Below, one piece after another: positions 34,939 to 46,424 of a DNA stretch of 64,000 nt (the first letter of the stretch is position 1; the number at the start of each line of letters is the position of its first letter). The notes under the pieces were generated by a model, which did not search any database, was not told the DNA's origin, and was given only the letters and a program-made list of their open reading frames with translations. The position numbers and the translations under genes are program-made. Location of the stretch: NCBI RefSeq assembly GCF_000321225.1, contig NW_004450581.1, positions 1,338,565 through 1,402,564 on the forward strand. The letters are read 5' to 3'. The DNA comes from Odobenus rosmarus divergens (lineage: Eukaryota; Chordata; Mammalia; Carnivora; Odobenidae).

Positions 34939-35204
34939 TCATTGTGGTTTTTGATCTGCATTTCTCTGGTGGCTAATGGTGGTGAGCGTCTTTTCACAAG
35001 CTTATTGGTCCTTTGTACATCTTCCTCGGAGCAATGTCTCTTCAAATTCTTTGCCCATTCAAAAATATTGGGTCGTCTTTTTTGTTGTTGGGCTCTAAGA
35101 GTTCTTTGTGTATTCTGAATACAAAACACTTATCAGATATACCATTTGCAAATATTTTCTCCTATTCTGTGGGTTGTGTTCTCTGTGCCAAATGATTTTA
35201 CCTG

Positions 35205-35340
35205 CTTTTTTCCAAGACCACTCCTGTGAGGCAGGTGTTATTAATTGGGGAAACGGAAGTTCAGAGAGGAGAAGATAGAATTTAAATCCATTTTTGTCTG
35301 ACTGCAAAATGGATGCTTTCTCCTCTACCCCAACCTGCTC
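35205..35340 (-). repeat. MIR
   Basis: GTGAGGCAGGTGTTATTAAT, GGAAACGGAAGTTCAGAGAG and TGTCTGACTGCAAAATGGAT give the antisense MIR order. Confidence 0.6.
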
Positions 35341-35660
35341 ACAAAGATGAATGAAGACATGTTTCTGGCTTTAAGGAGCTCAGACTGGCAGAGGACATAA
35401 AACAAGAACACAAACGAATGTGCTTTAAAGCAGAGTTCCACTTGTCCCACAGTACCACAGGAGAAGTGTAGAGAAGTGTAATGGGAGGTTGAGAGGAGAG
35501 CAAAAGCAAGAGCTTCTGGCCAGGGAAATCGAGGTTGGCTTCAGTAAGGTGACATTTAAGTCTTGAAGGATGGCTACAGTTCCACTGGATGAAGACGATG
35601 GACAGAGTGGAGAAGAACATTTCCAAAGGAGGGCAGAAAGTGAGAGTTGAATGCATGAAT
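35341..35660 (-). repeat. L2 LINE (antisense)
   Basis: GGCTTTAAGGAGCTCAGACT, AAGGTGACATTTAAGTCTTG and AAGAACATTTCCAAAGGAGG follow the antisense L2 consensus. Diverged. Confidence 0.5.
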
Positions 35661-36124
35661 GGAGCTTTGATCCTAAGACCGGCTGCCATGGGGAGTCCCA
35701 GAACTTGTTGGGATGGGATCCTGGGACTGCCTTGGTTGGAGCACCCAGGGACCAGCTAACCTTGGCGATCCTGGGGTTCACTGGGGTAGGGGATCTGGAT
35801 GCTGCCTTGGATGGAGAGTTTAGGAACTAGCTGGAGTGGGGGGATAACTGTGATGTAGTGTGTGGGGAAAGGGGGGTGATGTTCCGGGGGCTGCCTGGGA
35901 AGGGGGAGCTGTGGACTGCCTGGGCTGGAGGGACACGGGGCTGGCTGGGATGGAAGAATGGTCCACGGACTGGCGAGGATGAGAAATCCTGGGACTACCC
36001 GGGATGTGGGCGGGAGGGAGGTCGCCTGAGATAGGACGTCCAAGGGTTGGCTGGGATGGGGAATCTGACACTTGGGATTGGCAGACCCAGGGGATGCGGA
36101 GTCCGTGGGGGTGCCCGGACCCAG
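35660..36124 (+). repeat. Degenerate ~25-bp minisatellite next to IQSEC2 promoter
   Basis: About 12-14 imperfect units of 22-30 bp can be lined up, approximately RCTGGCTGGGATGGGGAATC followed by TGGG. Clear units include ACTTGTTGGGATGGGATCCT (35702), ACTGCCTGGGCTGGAGG (35915), GCTGGCTGGGATGGAAGAAT (35940) and GTTGGCTGGGATGGGGAATC (36046). The array runs into the 36125 gap, so its full length is unknown. It is G-rich on the coding strand. Confidence 0.65.
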
Positions 36125-36507
36125 NNNNNNNNNNNNNNNNNNNNNNNNNNNNNNNNNNNNNNNNNNNNNNNNNNNNNNNNNNNNNNNNNNNNNNNNNNNN
36201 NNNNNNNNNNNNNNNNNNNNNNNNNNNNNNNNNNNNNNNNNNNNNNNNNNNNNNNNNNNNNNNNNNNNNNNNNNNNNNNNNNNNNNNNNNNNNNNNNNNN
36301 NNNNNNNNNNNNNNNNNNNNNNNNNNNNNNNNNNNNNNNNNNNNNNNNNNNNNNNNNNNNNNNNNNNNNNNNNNNNNNNNNNNNNNNNNNNNNNNNNNNN
36401 NNNNNNNNNNNNNNNNNNNNNNNNNNNNNNNNNNNNNNNNNNNNNNNNNNNNNNNNNNNNNNNNNNNNNNNNNNNNNNNNNNNNNNNNNNNNNNNNNNNN
36501 NNNNNNN
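36125..36507. other. Assembly gap (383 N)
   Basis: Unsequenced bases lie between a degenerate minisatellite and the IQSEC2 5' UTR. GC-rich repetitive sequence is a likely reason for the dropout. Long open frames that cross it are meaningless. Confidence 0.99.
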
Positions 36508-37421
<914 letters not shown>

Positions 37422-37426
37422 TAAGG

Positions 37427-38349
37427 AACGTGTGTTCGTAAACCAACCCCCCCCCCAACTCCGTTCACCCCAGCTCTTCCCCTCTAGTTCCCTCTCCAAC
37501 TTGTCCGGCTGATAAAGTAAGAAGCCCGTGCCTGATTCCATGTCCTCCTCTCCCATCCCAGCCCGTCAGGAGGAGCTGGGTCCTCCTCCAGGAGCCGCCA
37601 CCCCTTCTCTAGCCACCCCAGCCTGGGTTGGCCAGATGAGTGCAGGTGTCTCTTCTTTCTCAAAACCACGGCCAGTGAGGGCCTACAGCAGTCATCACCC
37701 CTCCACTTCTTCACCCCCTTAGCTGTACCCTTGTCAGGGGATGGCTTCTCATTTATTTATTTATTTTGGATGTGCTGCTTGGGATTTCTATTATCTGATG
37801 GTGTCACCTCAGAGCCCCGAGGGAAAGAAAGCCCCCCCACCCCCCCCACTTTGGATCTCCTCTGCAGGTCCTGAGTGCAGGCCTGATCTTGTCTCTGGCG
37901 GCCTCAGCCCCATCCTTTCCCAGAGAGGCAGGTGGGGACTGGAATGGCTGCTGGAGGCTGAGACGTCCCTCTGAGGGGAACTGCAGCACATCCTGGCCAG
38001 GGGAGCAAAGATGGGGGAGCAAAGATGGAGGCCAGGCCCTTGGCTAGTTCCTCAAAGACCACCCCCTCTCCACCCTGGAGAAAAACACCACCCAGTTAAA
38101 GAGCTACCAGGAAGGGAAGTCTACAGAGCTTCCCTCTTGTTGGATCAGTGCCAGTTTCTGTGCTGGGGTCTGTGTCAGCCTATTTGGGACACCTTGGCAG
38201 TATCTCTTGGGTTGGTGGGCCATGGGCTGGGTCCGCTTCTTCCCTGAAGACAGTACCATCAGCTGGTCGGGATAAATGTCAGGCTTTAAGAGAGTCAAGG
38301 GCATGCAGGCTCACAGGGCTGCCCTGAAGGCTCCCTGCTTTCCCTTTTG
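37427..38349. other. IQSEC2 intron 1, first 0.9 kb
   Basis: GC content falls away from the CpG island. No exon or repeat recognised beyond a short (ATTT)n at 37751-37767 and a C-run at 37830-37848. This is a common place for intronic regulatory elements but none is visible. Confidence 0.45.
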
Positions 38350-38535
38350 CTGTATTGGAAAGAACACTGAACCGGGAGTTAGGAGACCTGGGTTCCCCTT
38401 CCAGCTGTGCTGCAGACTGACTTCGTGACCTTGACTGAGTCCCTTCCTCTCTCAGGCCATCAGGTCCCCCCATATCTTGTCTGCCTTGAATGCTCTTTAA
38501 GGTCCCCCAGGTTAGATTTGAGGGTTCTGTGACTA
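38350..38535 (+). repeat. MIR-family copy
   Basis: GAGTTAGGAGACCTGGGTTC, TCTCTCAGGCCATCAGG and TCTTTAAGGTCCCCCAGGTT follow a MIR-type consensus that ends in TTCCAGCTCTGACATTCT-like wording. Confidence 0.5.
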
Positions 38536-39544
38536 ATCCAGCCACACTACCGAGCAAGTCTGAAGTCCTCTAGCGAATGGACAGCCTTCCCCCTCCTCTC
38601 ACTGCTCAGCTGGTCCTACCATGTGCCACAACCAGTGGAGTGTCTCTTGGAGGCTGGGCTGGGGGTGGGGAAGCCTTCTGCCTCGGGAAATCTGCCGGGA
38701 GACAGCTCTCTGCAACTCCCCCGTGGTGAGGCAGCAGGCTGGGGTGCTGGGTTGAGATGGCTGGGCCCCAGGAGCTGCAGCTGCAGCTCGAGGGCTCAGC
38801 TGGGCTCCACTGCAGTGCACCCTCGGCTGAGTTTTGGTGTGGACTGCCCCAGAGTAGTCCGGGGCCGAGGGAGATGGGTTCTCCTGTCCAGGCATGGTTG
38901 CTGGGAGCCCATTCCCCGTAGACTGCCTGTGTGGATCCCACACTGGAGGAAGGGGCCAGACCCACCAAGTGAGGCTGTTTCAGGAGAGGGCCATGGTGGG
39001 GGTGGGAGCAGGAGACTGGATGGGCCTGGTGGTCCTTGAGCCTGGCTGTGGACGACTTTTCTAGAGTGGTCACGCCTGCGACAGCCTCATTATATGTGGC
39101 TCCAGGGAGCAGAACCAGGAGCAGGGGGAAGTTGGGGGGTTAATCAGGGAGAACTTTGCAACCTGGCTGTCGGGTGATGCAGTGGACTGACTCAAGAGGT
39201 GGGGGGTGGGAGCTGGCTGGACATGTCCGGCAGAGGCCCAGTGGGTGTCGGGAAGAGCTGGAGAAAGCACCGTTCCTCAATCGGGTGTAAAGCCCAGTGA
39301 AGTGACCTGGGTCTTCCCCAATTCCAGGATTCCATTACCCTCAGATTCTCCATCCTGCAGGCGTGGATCTGAATCTGTTGGCTGGCCGGAAGCCCATTTG
39401 CTCTTGAGCTCTGTGCTTCTGCCATCCGCACAGGCCTGCCTCTCGGTCTGTCCCTCTTTTGTGCACCCTCCAGGCTGTTCCTTGGATTTCTTTGCCTCAC
39501 ATTTCCTACTGGATTAATAAGAGGGTTTAGATGGTACTGTGACT
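38536..39544. other. IQSEC2 intron 1, unassigned
   Basis: GC-rich sequence. Overlapping open frames of 100-155 codons on both strands are typical of GC-rich non-coding DNA. No splice-flanked exon I can support. Confidence 0.4.
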
Positions 39545-39765
39545 CTCTCCTAACCATTTATTAAATATTTGCACATCCATTATTGCCTCTTTGGGGCCTC
39601 AAAACAGGCCCTGTGCAGTGAGCAGTAGCAACTCCATTTTAGAGCTGGGGAAACTGAGGCTCCAAGATGAAAGGGTTTTGCTCAAGATTACACTGCTGGC
39701 TCCCAGTGGAGCTGGGACTCGAACCCACGTCCACCTGTCTCCGAGGCCTGTCATTTTTCCACCAG
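39545..39765 (-). repeat. MIR
   Basis: CATTTATTAAATATTTGCAC, TGGGGAAACTGAGGCTCCAA and ACTCGAACCCACGTCCACCT are the antisense MIR order. Confidence 0.75.
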
Positions 39766-39939
39766 AGCTTTCCAACCCACAGGAGTCTCTTGGCTTCGGG
39801 ACCTGGCCAGGTCACAAGCTGGGAGAGGCCAGGAGAGCCTTAGGTACCTAGAGGACTTGAGCAGGAGGAGCTGACTCTGGAAGGAGTGGGGGCGCTGATG
39901 GGGGAGGGAAGAAGGCTATGTCTCCCTCCTTTCCACTCT

Positions 39940-40270
39940 CCCTCCCGGCCGGGCGTCAAGAGGGGCCCTGTGGATGCAGTAGCCACTGCTGCTACCGCAG
40001 CTGCTGAGCAGAGGCCCCTGCCCGGCCCGTCCTGGGTTTGCAAGGAGCGGGTGAGAAGGCTACCGCTGGAAGCCGGGCCAGGCGGCGCGGCGGTGTTCGC
40101 AGCAGAGGCTGCAGCGCGGGAGGGGGGATAGGTAGCGCTGGTACAGGCTACAGGCTATACAGGCTTATAGACGTTTCTGGTCCCCAGGCTCCCTCTGGCG
40201 GAGGAAGAGGGGAGAGAGGGGGCCGGGGCCCAGCGGCCGCTTGGTGAGGGCCCCGTGTGCCTGGGGACTT
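39940..40270 (+). promoter_or_regulatory. CpG-rich segment in intron 1, candidate internal regulatory element
   Basis: CpG density rises locally (GGCGGCGCGGCGGTGTTCGC at about 40083, CAGCGGCCGC near 40230), well above the flanks and outside any recognised repeat. It could be an internal promoter or enhancer of IQSEC2, or only a GC-rich patch. No matching first exon was recognised. Confidence 0.3.
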
Positions 40271-40299
40271 AATTTAGTCTTCCCTGCGACCCTGTGGGG

Positions 40300-40420
40300 C
40301 TGCCACCACGATCCACGTTTTCTAGCCGAAGAAACTGAGGGGGCTCAGAGGAGGGAAGCGACGCGCCAGAGGTCACACTCGCCCGAAGACGGACTCTCGG
40401 TCCCGTGAACTGTCCGTCTA
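40300..40420 (-). repeat. MIR remnant
   Basis: TAGCCGAAGAAACTGAGGGG and GCGCCAGAGGTCACACTCGC resemble the antisense MIR core with retained CpGs. Confidence 0.45.
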
Positions 40421-41839
40421 CTGCAGCTGATAGCCGCTGTCGTGTCCACCCCCCACCCGTGTCATACCCCCAGGATTCCCACATCCTCCCGTGCTGTCTC
40501 CTCTGGACAGGTTCCCGGATGCCAGTCTGCCTTCTGCTGTGCTCTGGGTGTGGCCTTTTTCGTGCAGCAGAGAGCGAGATGAGGCTCAACCTCCTTCTGG
40601 CCACTGGTCTTCTGGATGTGAGGGCTTTGCTTGTTTGTTTGCTTGCTTGTTTGTTAGTCGCCGCTGGTCTCCACCAATGTTCCTTCGGGTCTTTTATCCT
40701 TGGCATCGCCACCCGTCTGCAGATGATTGGAGAAGAGCTCTGCATTCGTTGTTGGTCCTGGCCTGGCCCCCCTCGCAGTTCTGGCGCCTGGAATGATTTA
40801 CGGGTGTGCTGGGGGCCACTGCTGAGAGCTGTATTTCCCACGCTCTTGCACGGGCCCAGCTCCGGCTCTGCTGTAGGCGGTGGTGGGCTGAAGCTGGTTT
40901 GGTGGTAACTCTCCATCCTCTGCCCCCGCCCCGCCTGCACACAACCCTCCCCCCTCCCCGCCCACCCTGCAAGCTGGCTCACATTGGGGGACAGCAACCA
41001 GACGGCCTGGCCTGGTGTTCCTGACAGCCAGGGCAATGTGTGGTCTACTGCTTGGCTGCTGGGCTGTGTCAGTGTGTGCTTCCTGCAGGGGCCGAGGACA
41101 CTGGGAGGGAGTGTGGCGGGGAGGGGGCCCGGGGGGGAGAGTGAGCCCTGGGAGGGGGCCCCGGGGAAGTCTGTCTCCTCTGGGGTCTAGGGTGCTTTTC
41201 CCGGGGAGGGGGGGTTTCTCCTTCTTCCCAGGAGGGTAAGCCATTTATTTTCCCCCCACTGTGTTGGGAGCATTATACTTGCGTGGGAGGGAATGATAAT
41301 GTCGAGTTGAATGAGAATTAGAGGAGTCTTGCTTCTCTGTCTAGATCTGGGGCAAGAATGGGGTTGTTGTCATCCACAAACATTTCTTGGCTGCGTGCAC
41401 AGAGCAGGAGGGGCCACCAGGCTGAGCAAACACCATGCTCTCTGCGCTTGCAGAGCCCCTTCTTCCTGGCCAGAGATGCAGGGTTCCAGGCTCAGCCCAC
41501 CATAGCGACAGTGCTCAGCACAAAACGAGCAGCAAGGGTGGTGGGGTGTGGAGGTTCTGGGAGGAAGGAAGGATCAGGGCAGGGCAGGCCACTGGCCGAG
41601 GACCCGGCTGGAGGGCTTTGAAGAGAGTGGGTGTCTCCTGGTGTCAGATGGGGGCCTAGGCAGGAGAAAGACGGGACCCAGGCTTGCCCTCTGTTACTCT
41701 TTCATCTCACACCCCTCCCGCCCCCCGCCTTGCCTCCTGGGGCCTCTGAATTTGCTGAGAGCATAGTAAAGGCCTGGAGCATAGAGAAGAGGCCACACAC
41801 GTGCTGAGTGAGTCTCAGCCTTCTGTGTGCCAGGCACCA
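40421..41839. other. IQSEC2 intron 1, unassigned
   Basis: GC-rich, with a small TTTG/CTTG run at 40626-40659 and G-runs at 41120-41215. Open frames of 100-168 codons are present on both strands and resemble no known protein. Confidence 0.4.
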
Positions 41840-42095
41840 CCCTCTGTGGCTTTATGTAATAATAGCTAGCACTTTTTTTTTTTTTTTTTTTACTGCATTT
41901 ACTGTGTGCCAAGCACTATTTGTTCTAAGCGCTTTCCATGTATTCATTCATTCAGTCTTCACGTGAATCCTTTGATGTGGATATTGTTATTAAATCCATT
42001 TCACAGATGAGGAAACCGAGGCCCAGAAAGGTTGGTTAACTTACCCAAGGTCACTCAGTGAATAAGCCGCAGGACTGAGAAAGAGCTCGAAGGAG
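41840..42095 (-). repeat. MIR with internal T-run
   Basis: ACTGTGTGCCAAGCACTATT, TTCACAGATGAGGAAACCGA and TTACCCAAGGTCACTCAGTG are antisense MIR. A T18 run at 41873-41890 lies inside. Confidence 0.78.
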
Positions 42096-42149
42096 CCCAG
42101 GTGGCCAGGCTCCAGAGCCCATCCGAGGCATTCTCACCCACCATGCGGT

Positions 42150-42300
42150 CCGGCCGCTTGTCTCACTTGCAGAGTCCCTGCCAGGTGGGGGTTAGTATTA
42201 TCCTCATTGTTCTGACAGGGAAACGAGGATCGGAGAGGTGCAGTGACCTGCCTGAGGTTACACGACCGCATGGGGCCCCTAAGTATCCGGCTCAAGTCTG
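42150..42300 (-). repeat. MIR
   Basis: GTTAGTATTATCCTCATTGT, GGGAAACGAGGATCGGAGAG and GACCTGCCTGAGGTTACACG are antisense MIR. Confidence 0.65.
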
Positions 42301-42399
42301 CACACACCGTTGCCTCCCGCAGGCAAGGTGCAAAGGTGTTAAAGACACTCCAGGCTCGGCTCCGGCCTCCCCCCTCCCTGAGCAGAGCTGCCGAGACCG

Positions 42400-43085
42400 C
42401 TGCTTGAGTCAGGGTCCGTCTCCTGACGGCCGCCTGGATTTTCGCCACAGTCTTCTCTCACAGATGCCGCCCCTGCTCTTGCTCTGTCAAGCCTCTGGTG
42501 ACACGCAGCCAGGCCAAGCTTTCTGCAGGGCTCCCGGGGTTTCGCTCTGCCTTCGGCCTGTGGGAGAATGTTCACACTCCTCCACCTGCCACGCGGGGCC
42601 CTCTTAGGATCAGGACCCACCTCGCCACTCTCCTCTCATCTTCCTCCAGGCCCCTTCCCACAGACCGTGCTCCAGCCAGAAGGGCCGGTGCACCCCCGCG
42701 TTAGCCCACTCAGCCTGCTGAGGGTCTCGCGGGCCTTACTCATGCTGTCTCCTTCTCCTGGGCTGTAGCTCCATCCACTTCCCAAGGCTGAGCTGCACTG
42801 TCCCCTCTCCCATGTTGGTTTGCTGGTTTATCTCCGACCCTTGAAATGAGCACTTTGCCCCTTTCGATACCTTTATGGTTCTTTGTTTGCATCTCATGTC
42901 CTCACTACTGGATCGAGGGCCCCTTCAGATTGAGATTTAACGGACACGTGTCGAGAGCATGTTGTGCCGGCGCCTGTGGCAGGTGCTCTGGGCATGAGTG
43001 CGAGAGCAAGCAGCTTGGAAACACACAGCACAGCACAGCACAGCACATAGCAGCTGCCCAGTAAGTGTTGGATAGACAAATGAAT
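42400..43085 (+). repeat. Probable diverged L2
   Basis: The order of CT-rich words and the end AGCAGCTGCCCAGTAAGTGT TGGATAGACAAATG recall the L2 3' end. Much is too diverged to be sure. A short (GCACA)5-type repeat lies at 43025-43047. The stretch 43086-43824 is unassigned. Confidence 0.4.
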
Positions 43086-43824
43086 GTCAGCTTAAGCCTC
43101 GGTGCACTAATGGCCAGAGGAGCCTACGTTTTTCCCCATTCCGGGGCTCCTGCGGCGCGAGATGGCTCCACTGCAAAGTCCTCTTGGCGCCTCTGCGGCC
43201 TGGTCCTCATGCTCCCAGGAGTGGTCTGGCCTCCCCTCTCTGTGCGTTTCGCACTCACCCATCTTGCCAGTTGCTAGGATGTCAGGCTAGCAGAGTCAGA
43301 TGAACCTTCGGGGACATCGAGGCCAATCTGCTCATCGTTACCTCTCCCTCCCATGCCGTGGCCGTGTCATACCATGGTCTTGACCCTCAGTGCAAGATGT
43401 TCTGCTCTGAAAGGAGCCAAGAGACACGCATAGGACCTGCATGCAGTCTGCCTAGTCTAGTGGAAAGTGCCTTCTTTACCATCGAGTCTTTATTGGGCTC
43501 AGACCCTGGGCCGGGCGCGGGATCTTAGAGTCAAAATGAGATGCAGCCCCTTTGGCTCTTTCCCTGCTGCATTCCCTGGCAGAATGATAAACCCTGGTCA
43601 TGGGGAAGAATGAGGAGTAAGTGACTTGTTTCCACTTTTGATGTAACTTACTTAGGACCAGGTAATTTGCTAGTTACTCCGACTTCCTCCTGGAAGTTAT
43701 TTGGTCTCTCTCCAAGCATCCACGTTGAAACCATTTACGTGGGGAAGCCTGTTCTCAAGCAGTTAAGAGCCAAATCTCTCTAGGGGCCTTAGTAGTCAGG
43801 GAAAGTGCAGGGCCGTGAAAGGAG

Positions 43825-43909
43825 GACTTTTCTGCGACTCCTAGTCAAGTCACTTAACTTTGAGAGCCTCTGTTTTCTCAAGTAGCAGATGAGGATAAAA
43901 CTATGTTTT
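43825..43909 (+). repeat. MIR fragment cut by a SINE
   Basis: AGTCAAGTCACTTAACTTTG and GCCTCTGTTTTCTCAAGTAG are sense MIR. Confidence 0.55.
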
Positions 43910-44112
43910 CTTTTTTTAAAAAAAAGATTTTATTTATTTATCTGACAGAGAAAGAGAGAAAGAGTTCACAAGCAGGGGAAGAGGCAGAGGAAGAGGGAGA
44001 AGCAGGCTTCCCGCTGAGCAGGGAGCCCGATGCGGGGCTCGATCCCAGGACCCTGGGATCATGACCTGAGCCGAAGGCAGACGCTTAACCAACTGAGCCA
44101 CCCAGGCGCCCC
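43910..44112 (-). mobile_element. Can-SINE
   Basis: Antisense full-length copy close to consensus, ending GAGCCACCCAGGCGCCCC. Perfect 13-bp duplication AAAACTATGTTTT at 43897-43909 and 44113-44125. Confidence 0.97.
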
Positions 44113-44125
44113 AAAACTATGTTTT

Positions 44126-44734
44126 TTGATAGATAAGATTCATGTTGCGCCTCTCCCCTCCCCCCCCGCCAACCCCGCCGCCAAATATGTCAGAAAATTG
44201 CCTGTCTGCCTAACATACCCGTCAAGGTTCTGATCAGGATGGAAAGCTGAGAGACAAGGATGGAAGATAATCTGTGGGGCTGCCCTGCCCCCTAGAGGTG
44301 TAATGTAGCAAACAAAACAACTCCACCAAGATCGTAACCTCACATCTTCAAAACAAAAATAACAAGCCAGAGTTCCGCGGGCGCATTAGGATGATTCCTC
44401 TAACATTTTGGAAGGAAATTTATCACAATTAGCACCTGATATGTATCATTTCCCTAATATCAGTGCATTTCTTTGTAGCTATGTGATTTTTATACCCTTT
44501 TAAAGGGAGAATATGACCGCATGTCTGGGGGGCCCTGTGATTTCCTACTGGATTCCAGGATGCTGCACTCACCTGAACAAAGCCAATATTTTCCTTTCTA
44601 TAGCCACTTTAGAATCATTGTCATCATATCCGTGATGAAAGCTACCTAAATTGTATTCCCTCCCCCAAATTCCCTTGTAAACACTGGGAGGGAGGCAGTT
44701 GTCCATCTGATAGACTGACCAATTCATAAATGGT
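44126..44734. other. IQSEC2 intron 1, unassigned
   Basis: Includes a C-run (44158-44167). No exon, RNA or named repeat recognised. Confidence 0.4.
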
Positions 44735-44850
44735 TATAAATCTTCTCATGGTCGTTGTGCAAATTAAATAAGATGACATAGGTGAAGGGTTTAGCACACA
44801 GTGTCTGCTTACTTAGCAATAGGCATTATTTTTATTAATAACTTTGCCAA
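44735..44850 (+). repeat. MIR 3' part
   Basis: CAAATTAAATAAGATGACAT, TTTAGCACACAGTGTCTGCT and TAGCAATAGGCATTATTTTT are sense MIR. Confidence 0.55.
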
Positions 44851-45004
44851 ACTCTGTGCTGCAGAAGAGCCAGAGGGAAAGACCATGTGGGAGCTCACCG
44901 CGTTTCTGAAAGAGAGGTCAGCCATGCCTTGTAGTACTGCAGGCAGGAAGTTCCGTGGTTACTATCATACAGCTCCCGGCTTCACGGCACTCTTAGTTGG
45001 GTAG

Positions 45005-45690
45005 CGAAGATGAAGGTACTGGGGTTTCCTGTGTGCTGGGCCAGAGGGGAGCACAGGGGGCTGTGGGTGTCCAAAGGAGGGACATCTACCTAGACCGTCG
45101 GGGAGAGCTTCCTGGAGGAGGTGATGCCTGAGCTGAGACTTGGGGGATGAGTAGGAGTGAGCTAGATGAAGAAGGACGGTATGTGGGTTGGTGGAAATGG
45201 AGAGCAAAAGGGAGGCTAAGGCAGAGGGGACTGCATGAGTGAATGTACAGAGACATGGAACCAGCAGGGTGTGTGTGTGGGCGGGGGGGAACACTTTTAT
45301 GAGGTCAGTACACACTAAAGCACAAACAGCGAGGCAGGAAGGGTCTGGAGGAGGATCTGAAGAGTCAGCCAGCCCAGATCAGGAGGACACTTGAATAGCA
45401 GGATAAGGAACTTTATTCCATTGGGAACTGGGAGCCAAGATAGGGTTTTAGGTTGAGGAAAGAGGTGCTCATTTTAGAGTGTGGGGTGATGTGTCGAGAG
45501 CCATGTTTTGGAGAGATCCCATGAGTGGACAGTTTGGAAGACAGATTGGAGGGCATCCAGTGAGGAGGCTAGTGTGACAGTGTAGATGAGAGATGATAAT
45601 GCCTGATCTCGGGCAGTGGGGAGTAGAGATAATCTACTGGAGGAGAAAGAGAGTGACAGCACATTGGCAAGTGCTGTGGCAAAGGGGTGT
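45005..45690 (-). repeat. L2 LINE (antisense)
   Basis: GAGAGCTTCCTGGAGGAGGT, TGAGCTGAGACTTGGGGGAT, ACTTTATTCCATTGGGAACT and GTTTTGGAGAGATCCCATGA follow the antisense L2 consensus. Contains a G-run at 45281-45290. Confidence 0.62.
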
Positions 45691-45749
45691 GCAGCCGACT
45701 GCTGGGCCTCATTCACAACCAGGCGGATTTCAATAATCCCAGCATAAAA

Positions 45750-45880
45750 GCCAAGAAACTTGGAGCTAGAAAGACCCTTAAAAATCATCCTGCTCAAGCT
45801 GTTCATTTCACAGATGAGAAGGCTGAGGCCCAGAGAGAAAGGACTTGTCCGAGGCCGCTTGATGTGTGAGCAGAAGAATC
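45750..45880 (-). repeat. MIR-family copy
   Basis: AGACCCTTAAAAATCATCCT, TTTCACAGATGAGAAGGCTG and AGGCCCAGAGAGAAAGGACT are antisense MIR-type words. 45881-46424 holds only a small similar remnant near 45980-46015. Confidence 0.55.
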
Positions 45881-46424
45881 ACGTCAGTGTTAATGCCAGT
45901 GGTCAAAGGACCATTCCTTAAGTGTGCAATTTTATGCCTTGAAATCCTGGGAAGGTTGCAAGGCTCATTGTCTTTGTGTCCTACAGATGAGAAAACCAGG
46001 GCTCAAGGAGGTTTTTGACTTGCTGGGGAGGAAGCCATGAAGAGGAGGCATCACCCAAAGAAAGGGTCTCTTGCTTCCATGGCAGACAGACCTTCCACTT
46101 TGTCTGGCTCAGCCCCTCAGAAACCCCATCTTCTAGATTCACAGTGAGGGAGGGGACACAGATTTTTCCCTTTCTCCACCCAGGCCCACCTTTTTTCCTG
46201 CGGCTCTCCTCTGCCTTCGGGGTCCTCATTTAATGTAACTGAGGCAGCTCAGAAGCAGCCTTCCACCTGAGAGCCAGGCCTGTCGTCCATCCCTCTTTTT
46301 TCTGTCTTCATGGAAGAGGGCGGGCTTGCGTCTGTCATCACTTGTGTGCCCATTGCCTTGGGCAGAGCATCTCCAGCCCGGATGCCTTGGTTTTGAGGCC
46401 CCACCATATGATACACAAAGAATG

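Larger units (their letters stand above)
32895..35200 (-). mobile_element. Old antisense L1 carrying two SINEs and the RPSA retrocopy
   Basis: L1 pieces lie at 32895-33023, 33215-33395, 33606-33965 and 34938-35200: TTCAGTGATTTTTAATTAAC, CAAATAATGCTGCTATGAAC, CTCATTGTGGTTTTTGATCT, TTCTTTGCCCATTCAAAAAT. Between CACACCATTTTGCATCCC (33945) and CTCATTGTGGT (34939) roughly 100 bp of the normal L1 sequence is replaced by the pseudogene and a GT tract. Confidence 0.82.

Noticed and set aside
1..35300. A second protein-coding gene upstream (for example the 3' end of SMC1A, the expected neighbour)
   Set aside because: In human, SMC1A lies upstream of IQSEC2 in the same orientation. I found no SMC1A-like exon here, so it is probably just beyond the left edge.
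40269..41036. 255-codon minus-strand frame in intron 1, with overlapping frames on the other strand
   Set aside because: Open on both strands in GC-rich sequence, includes a MIR remnant, no recognised domain.
42101..42607. 168-codon plus-strand frame in intron 1
   Set aside because: Runs from MIR into probable L2 sequence; composition is that of LINE fossil.
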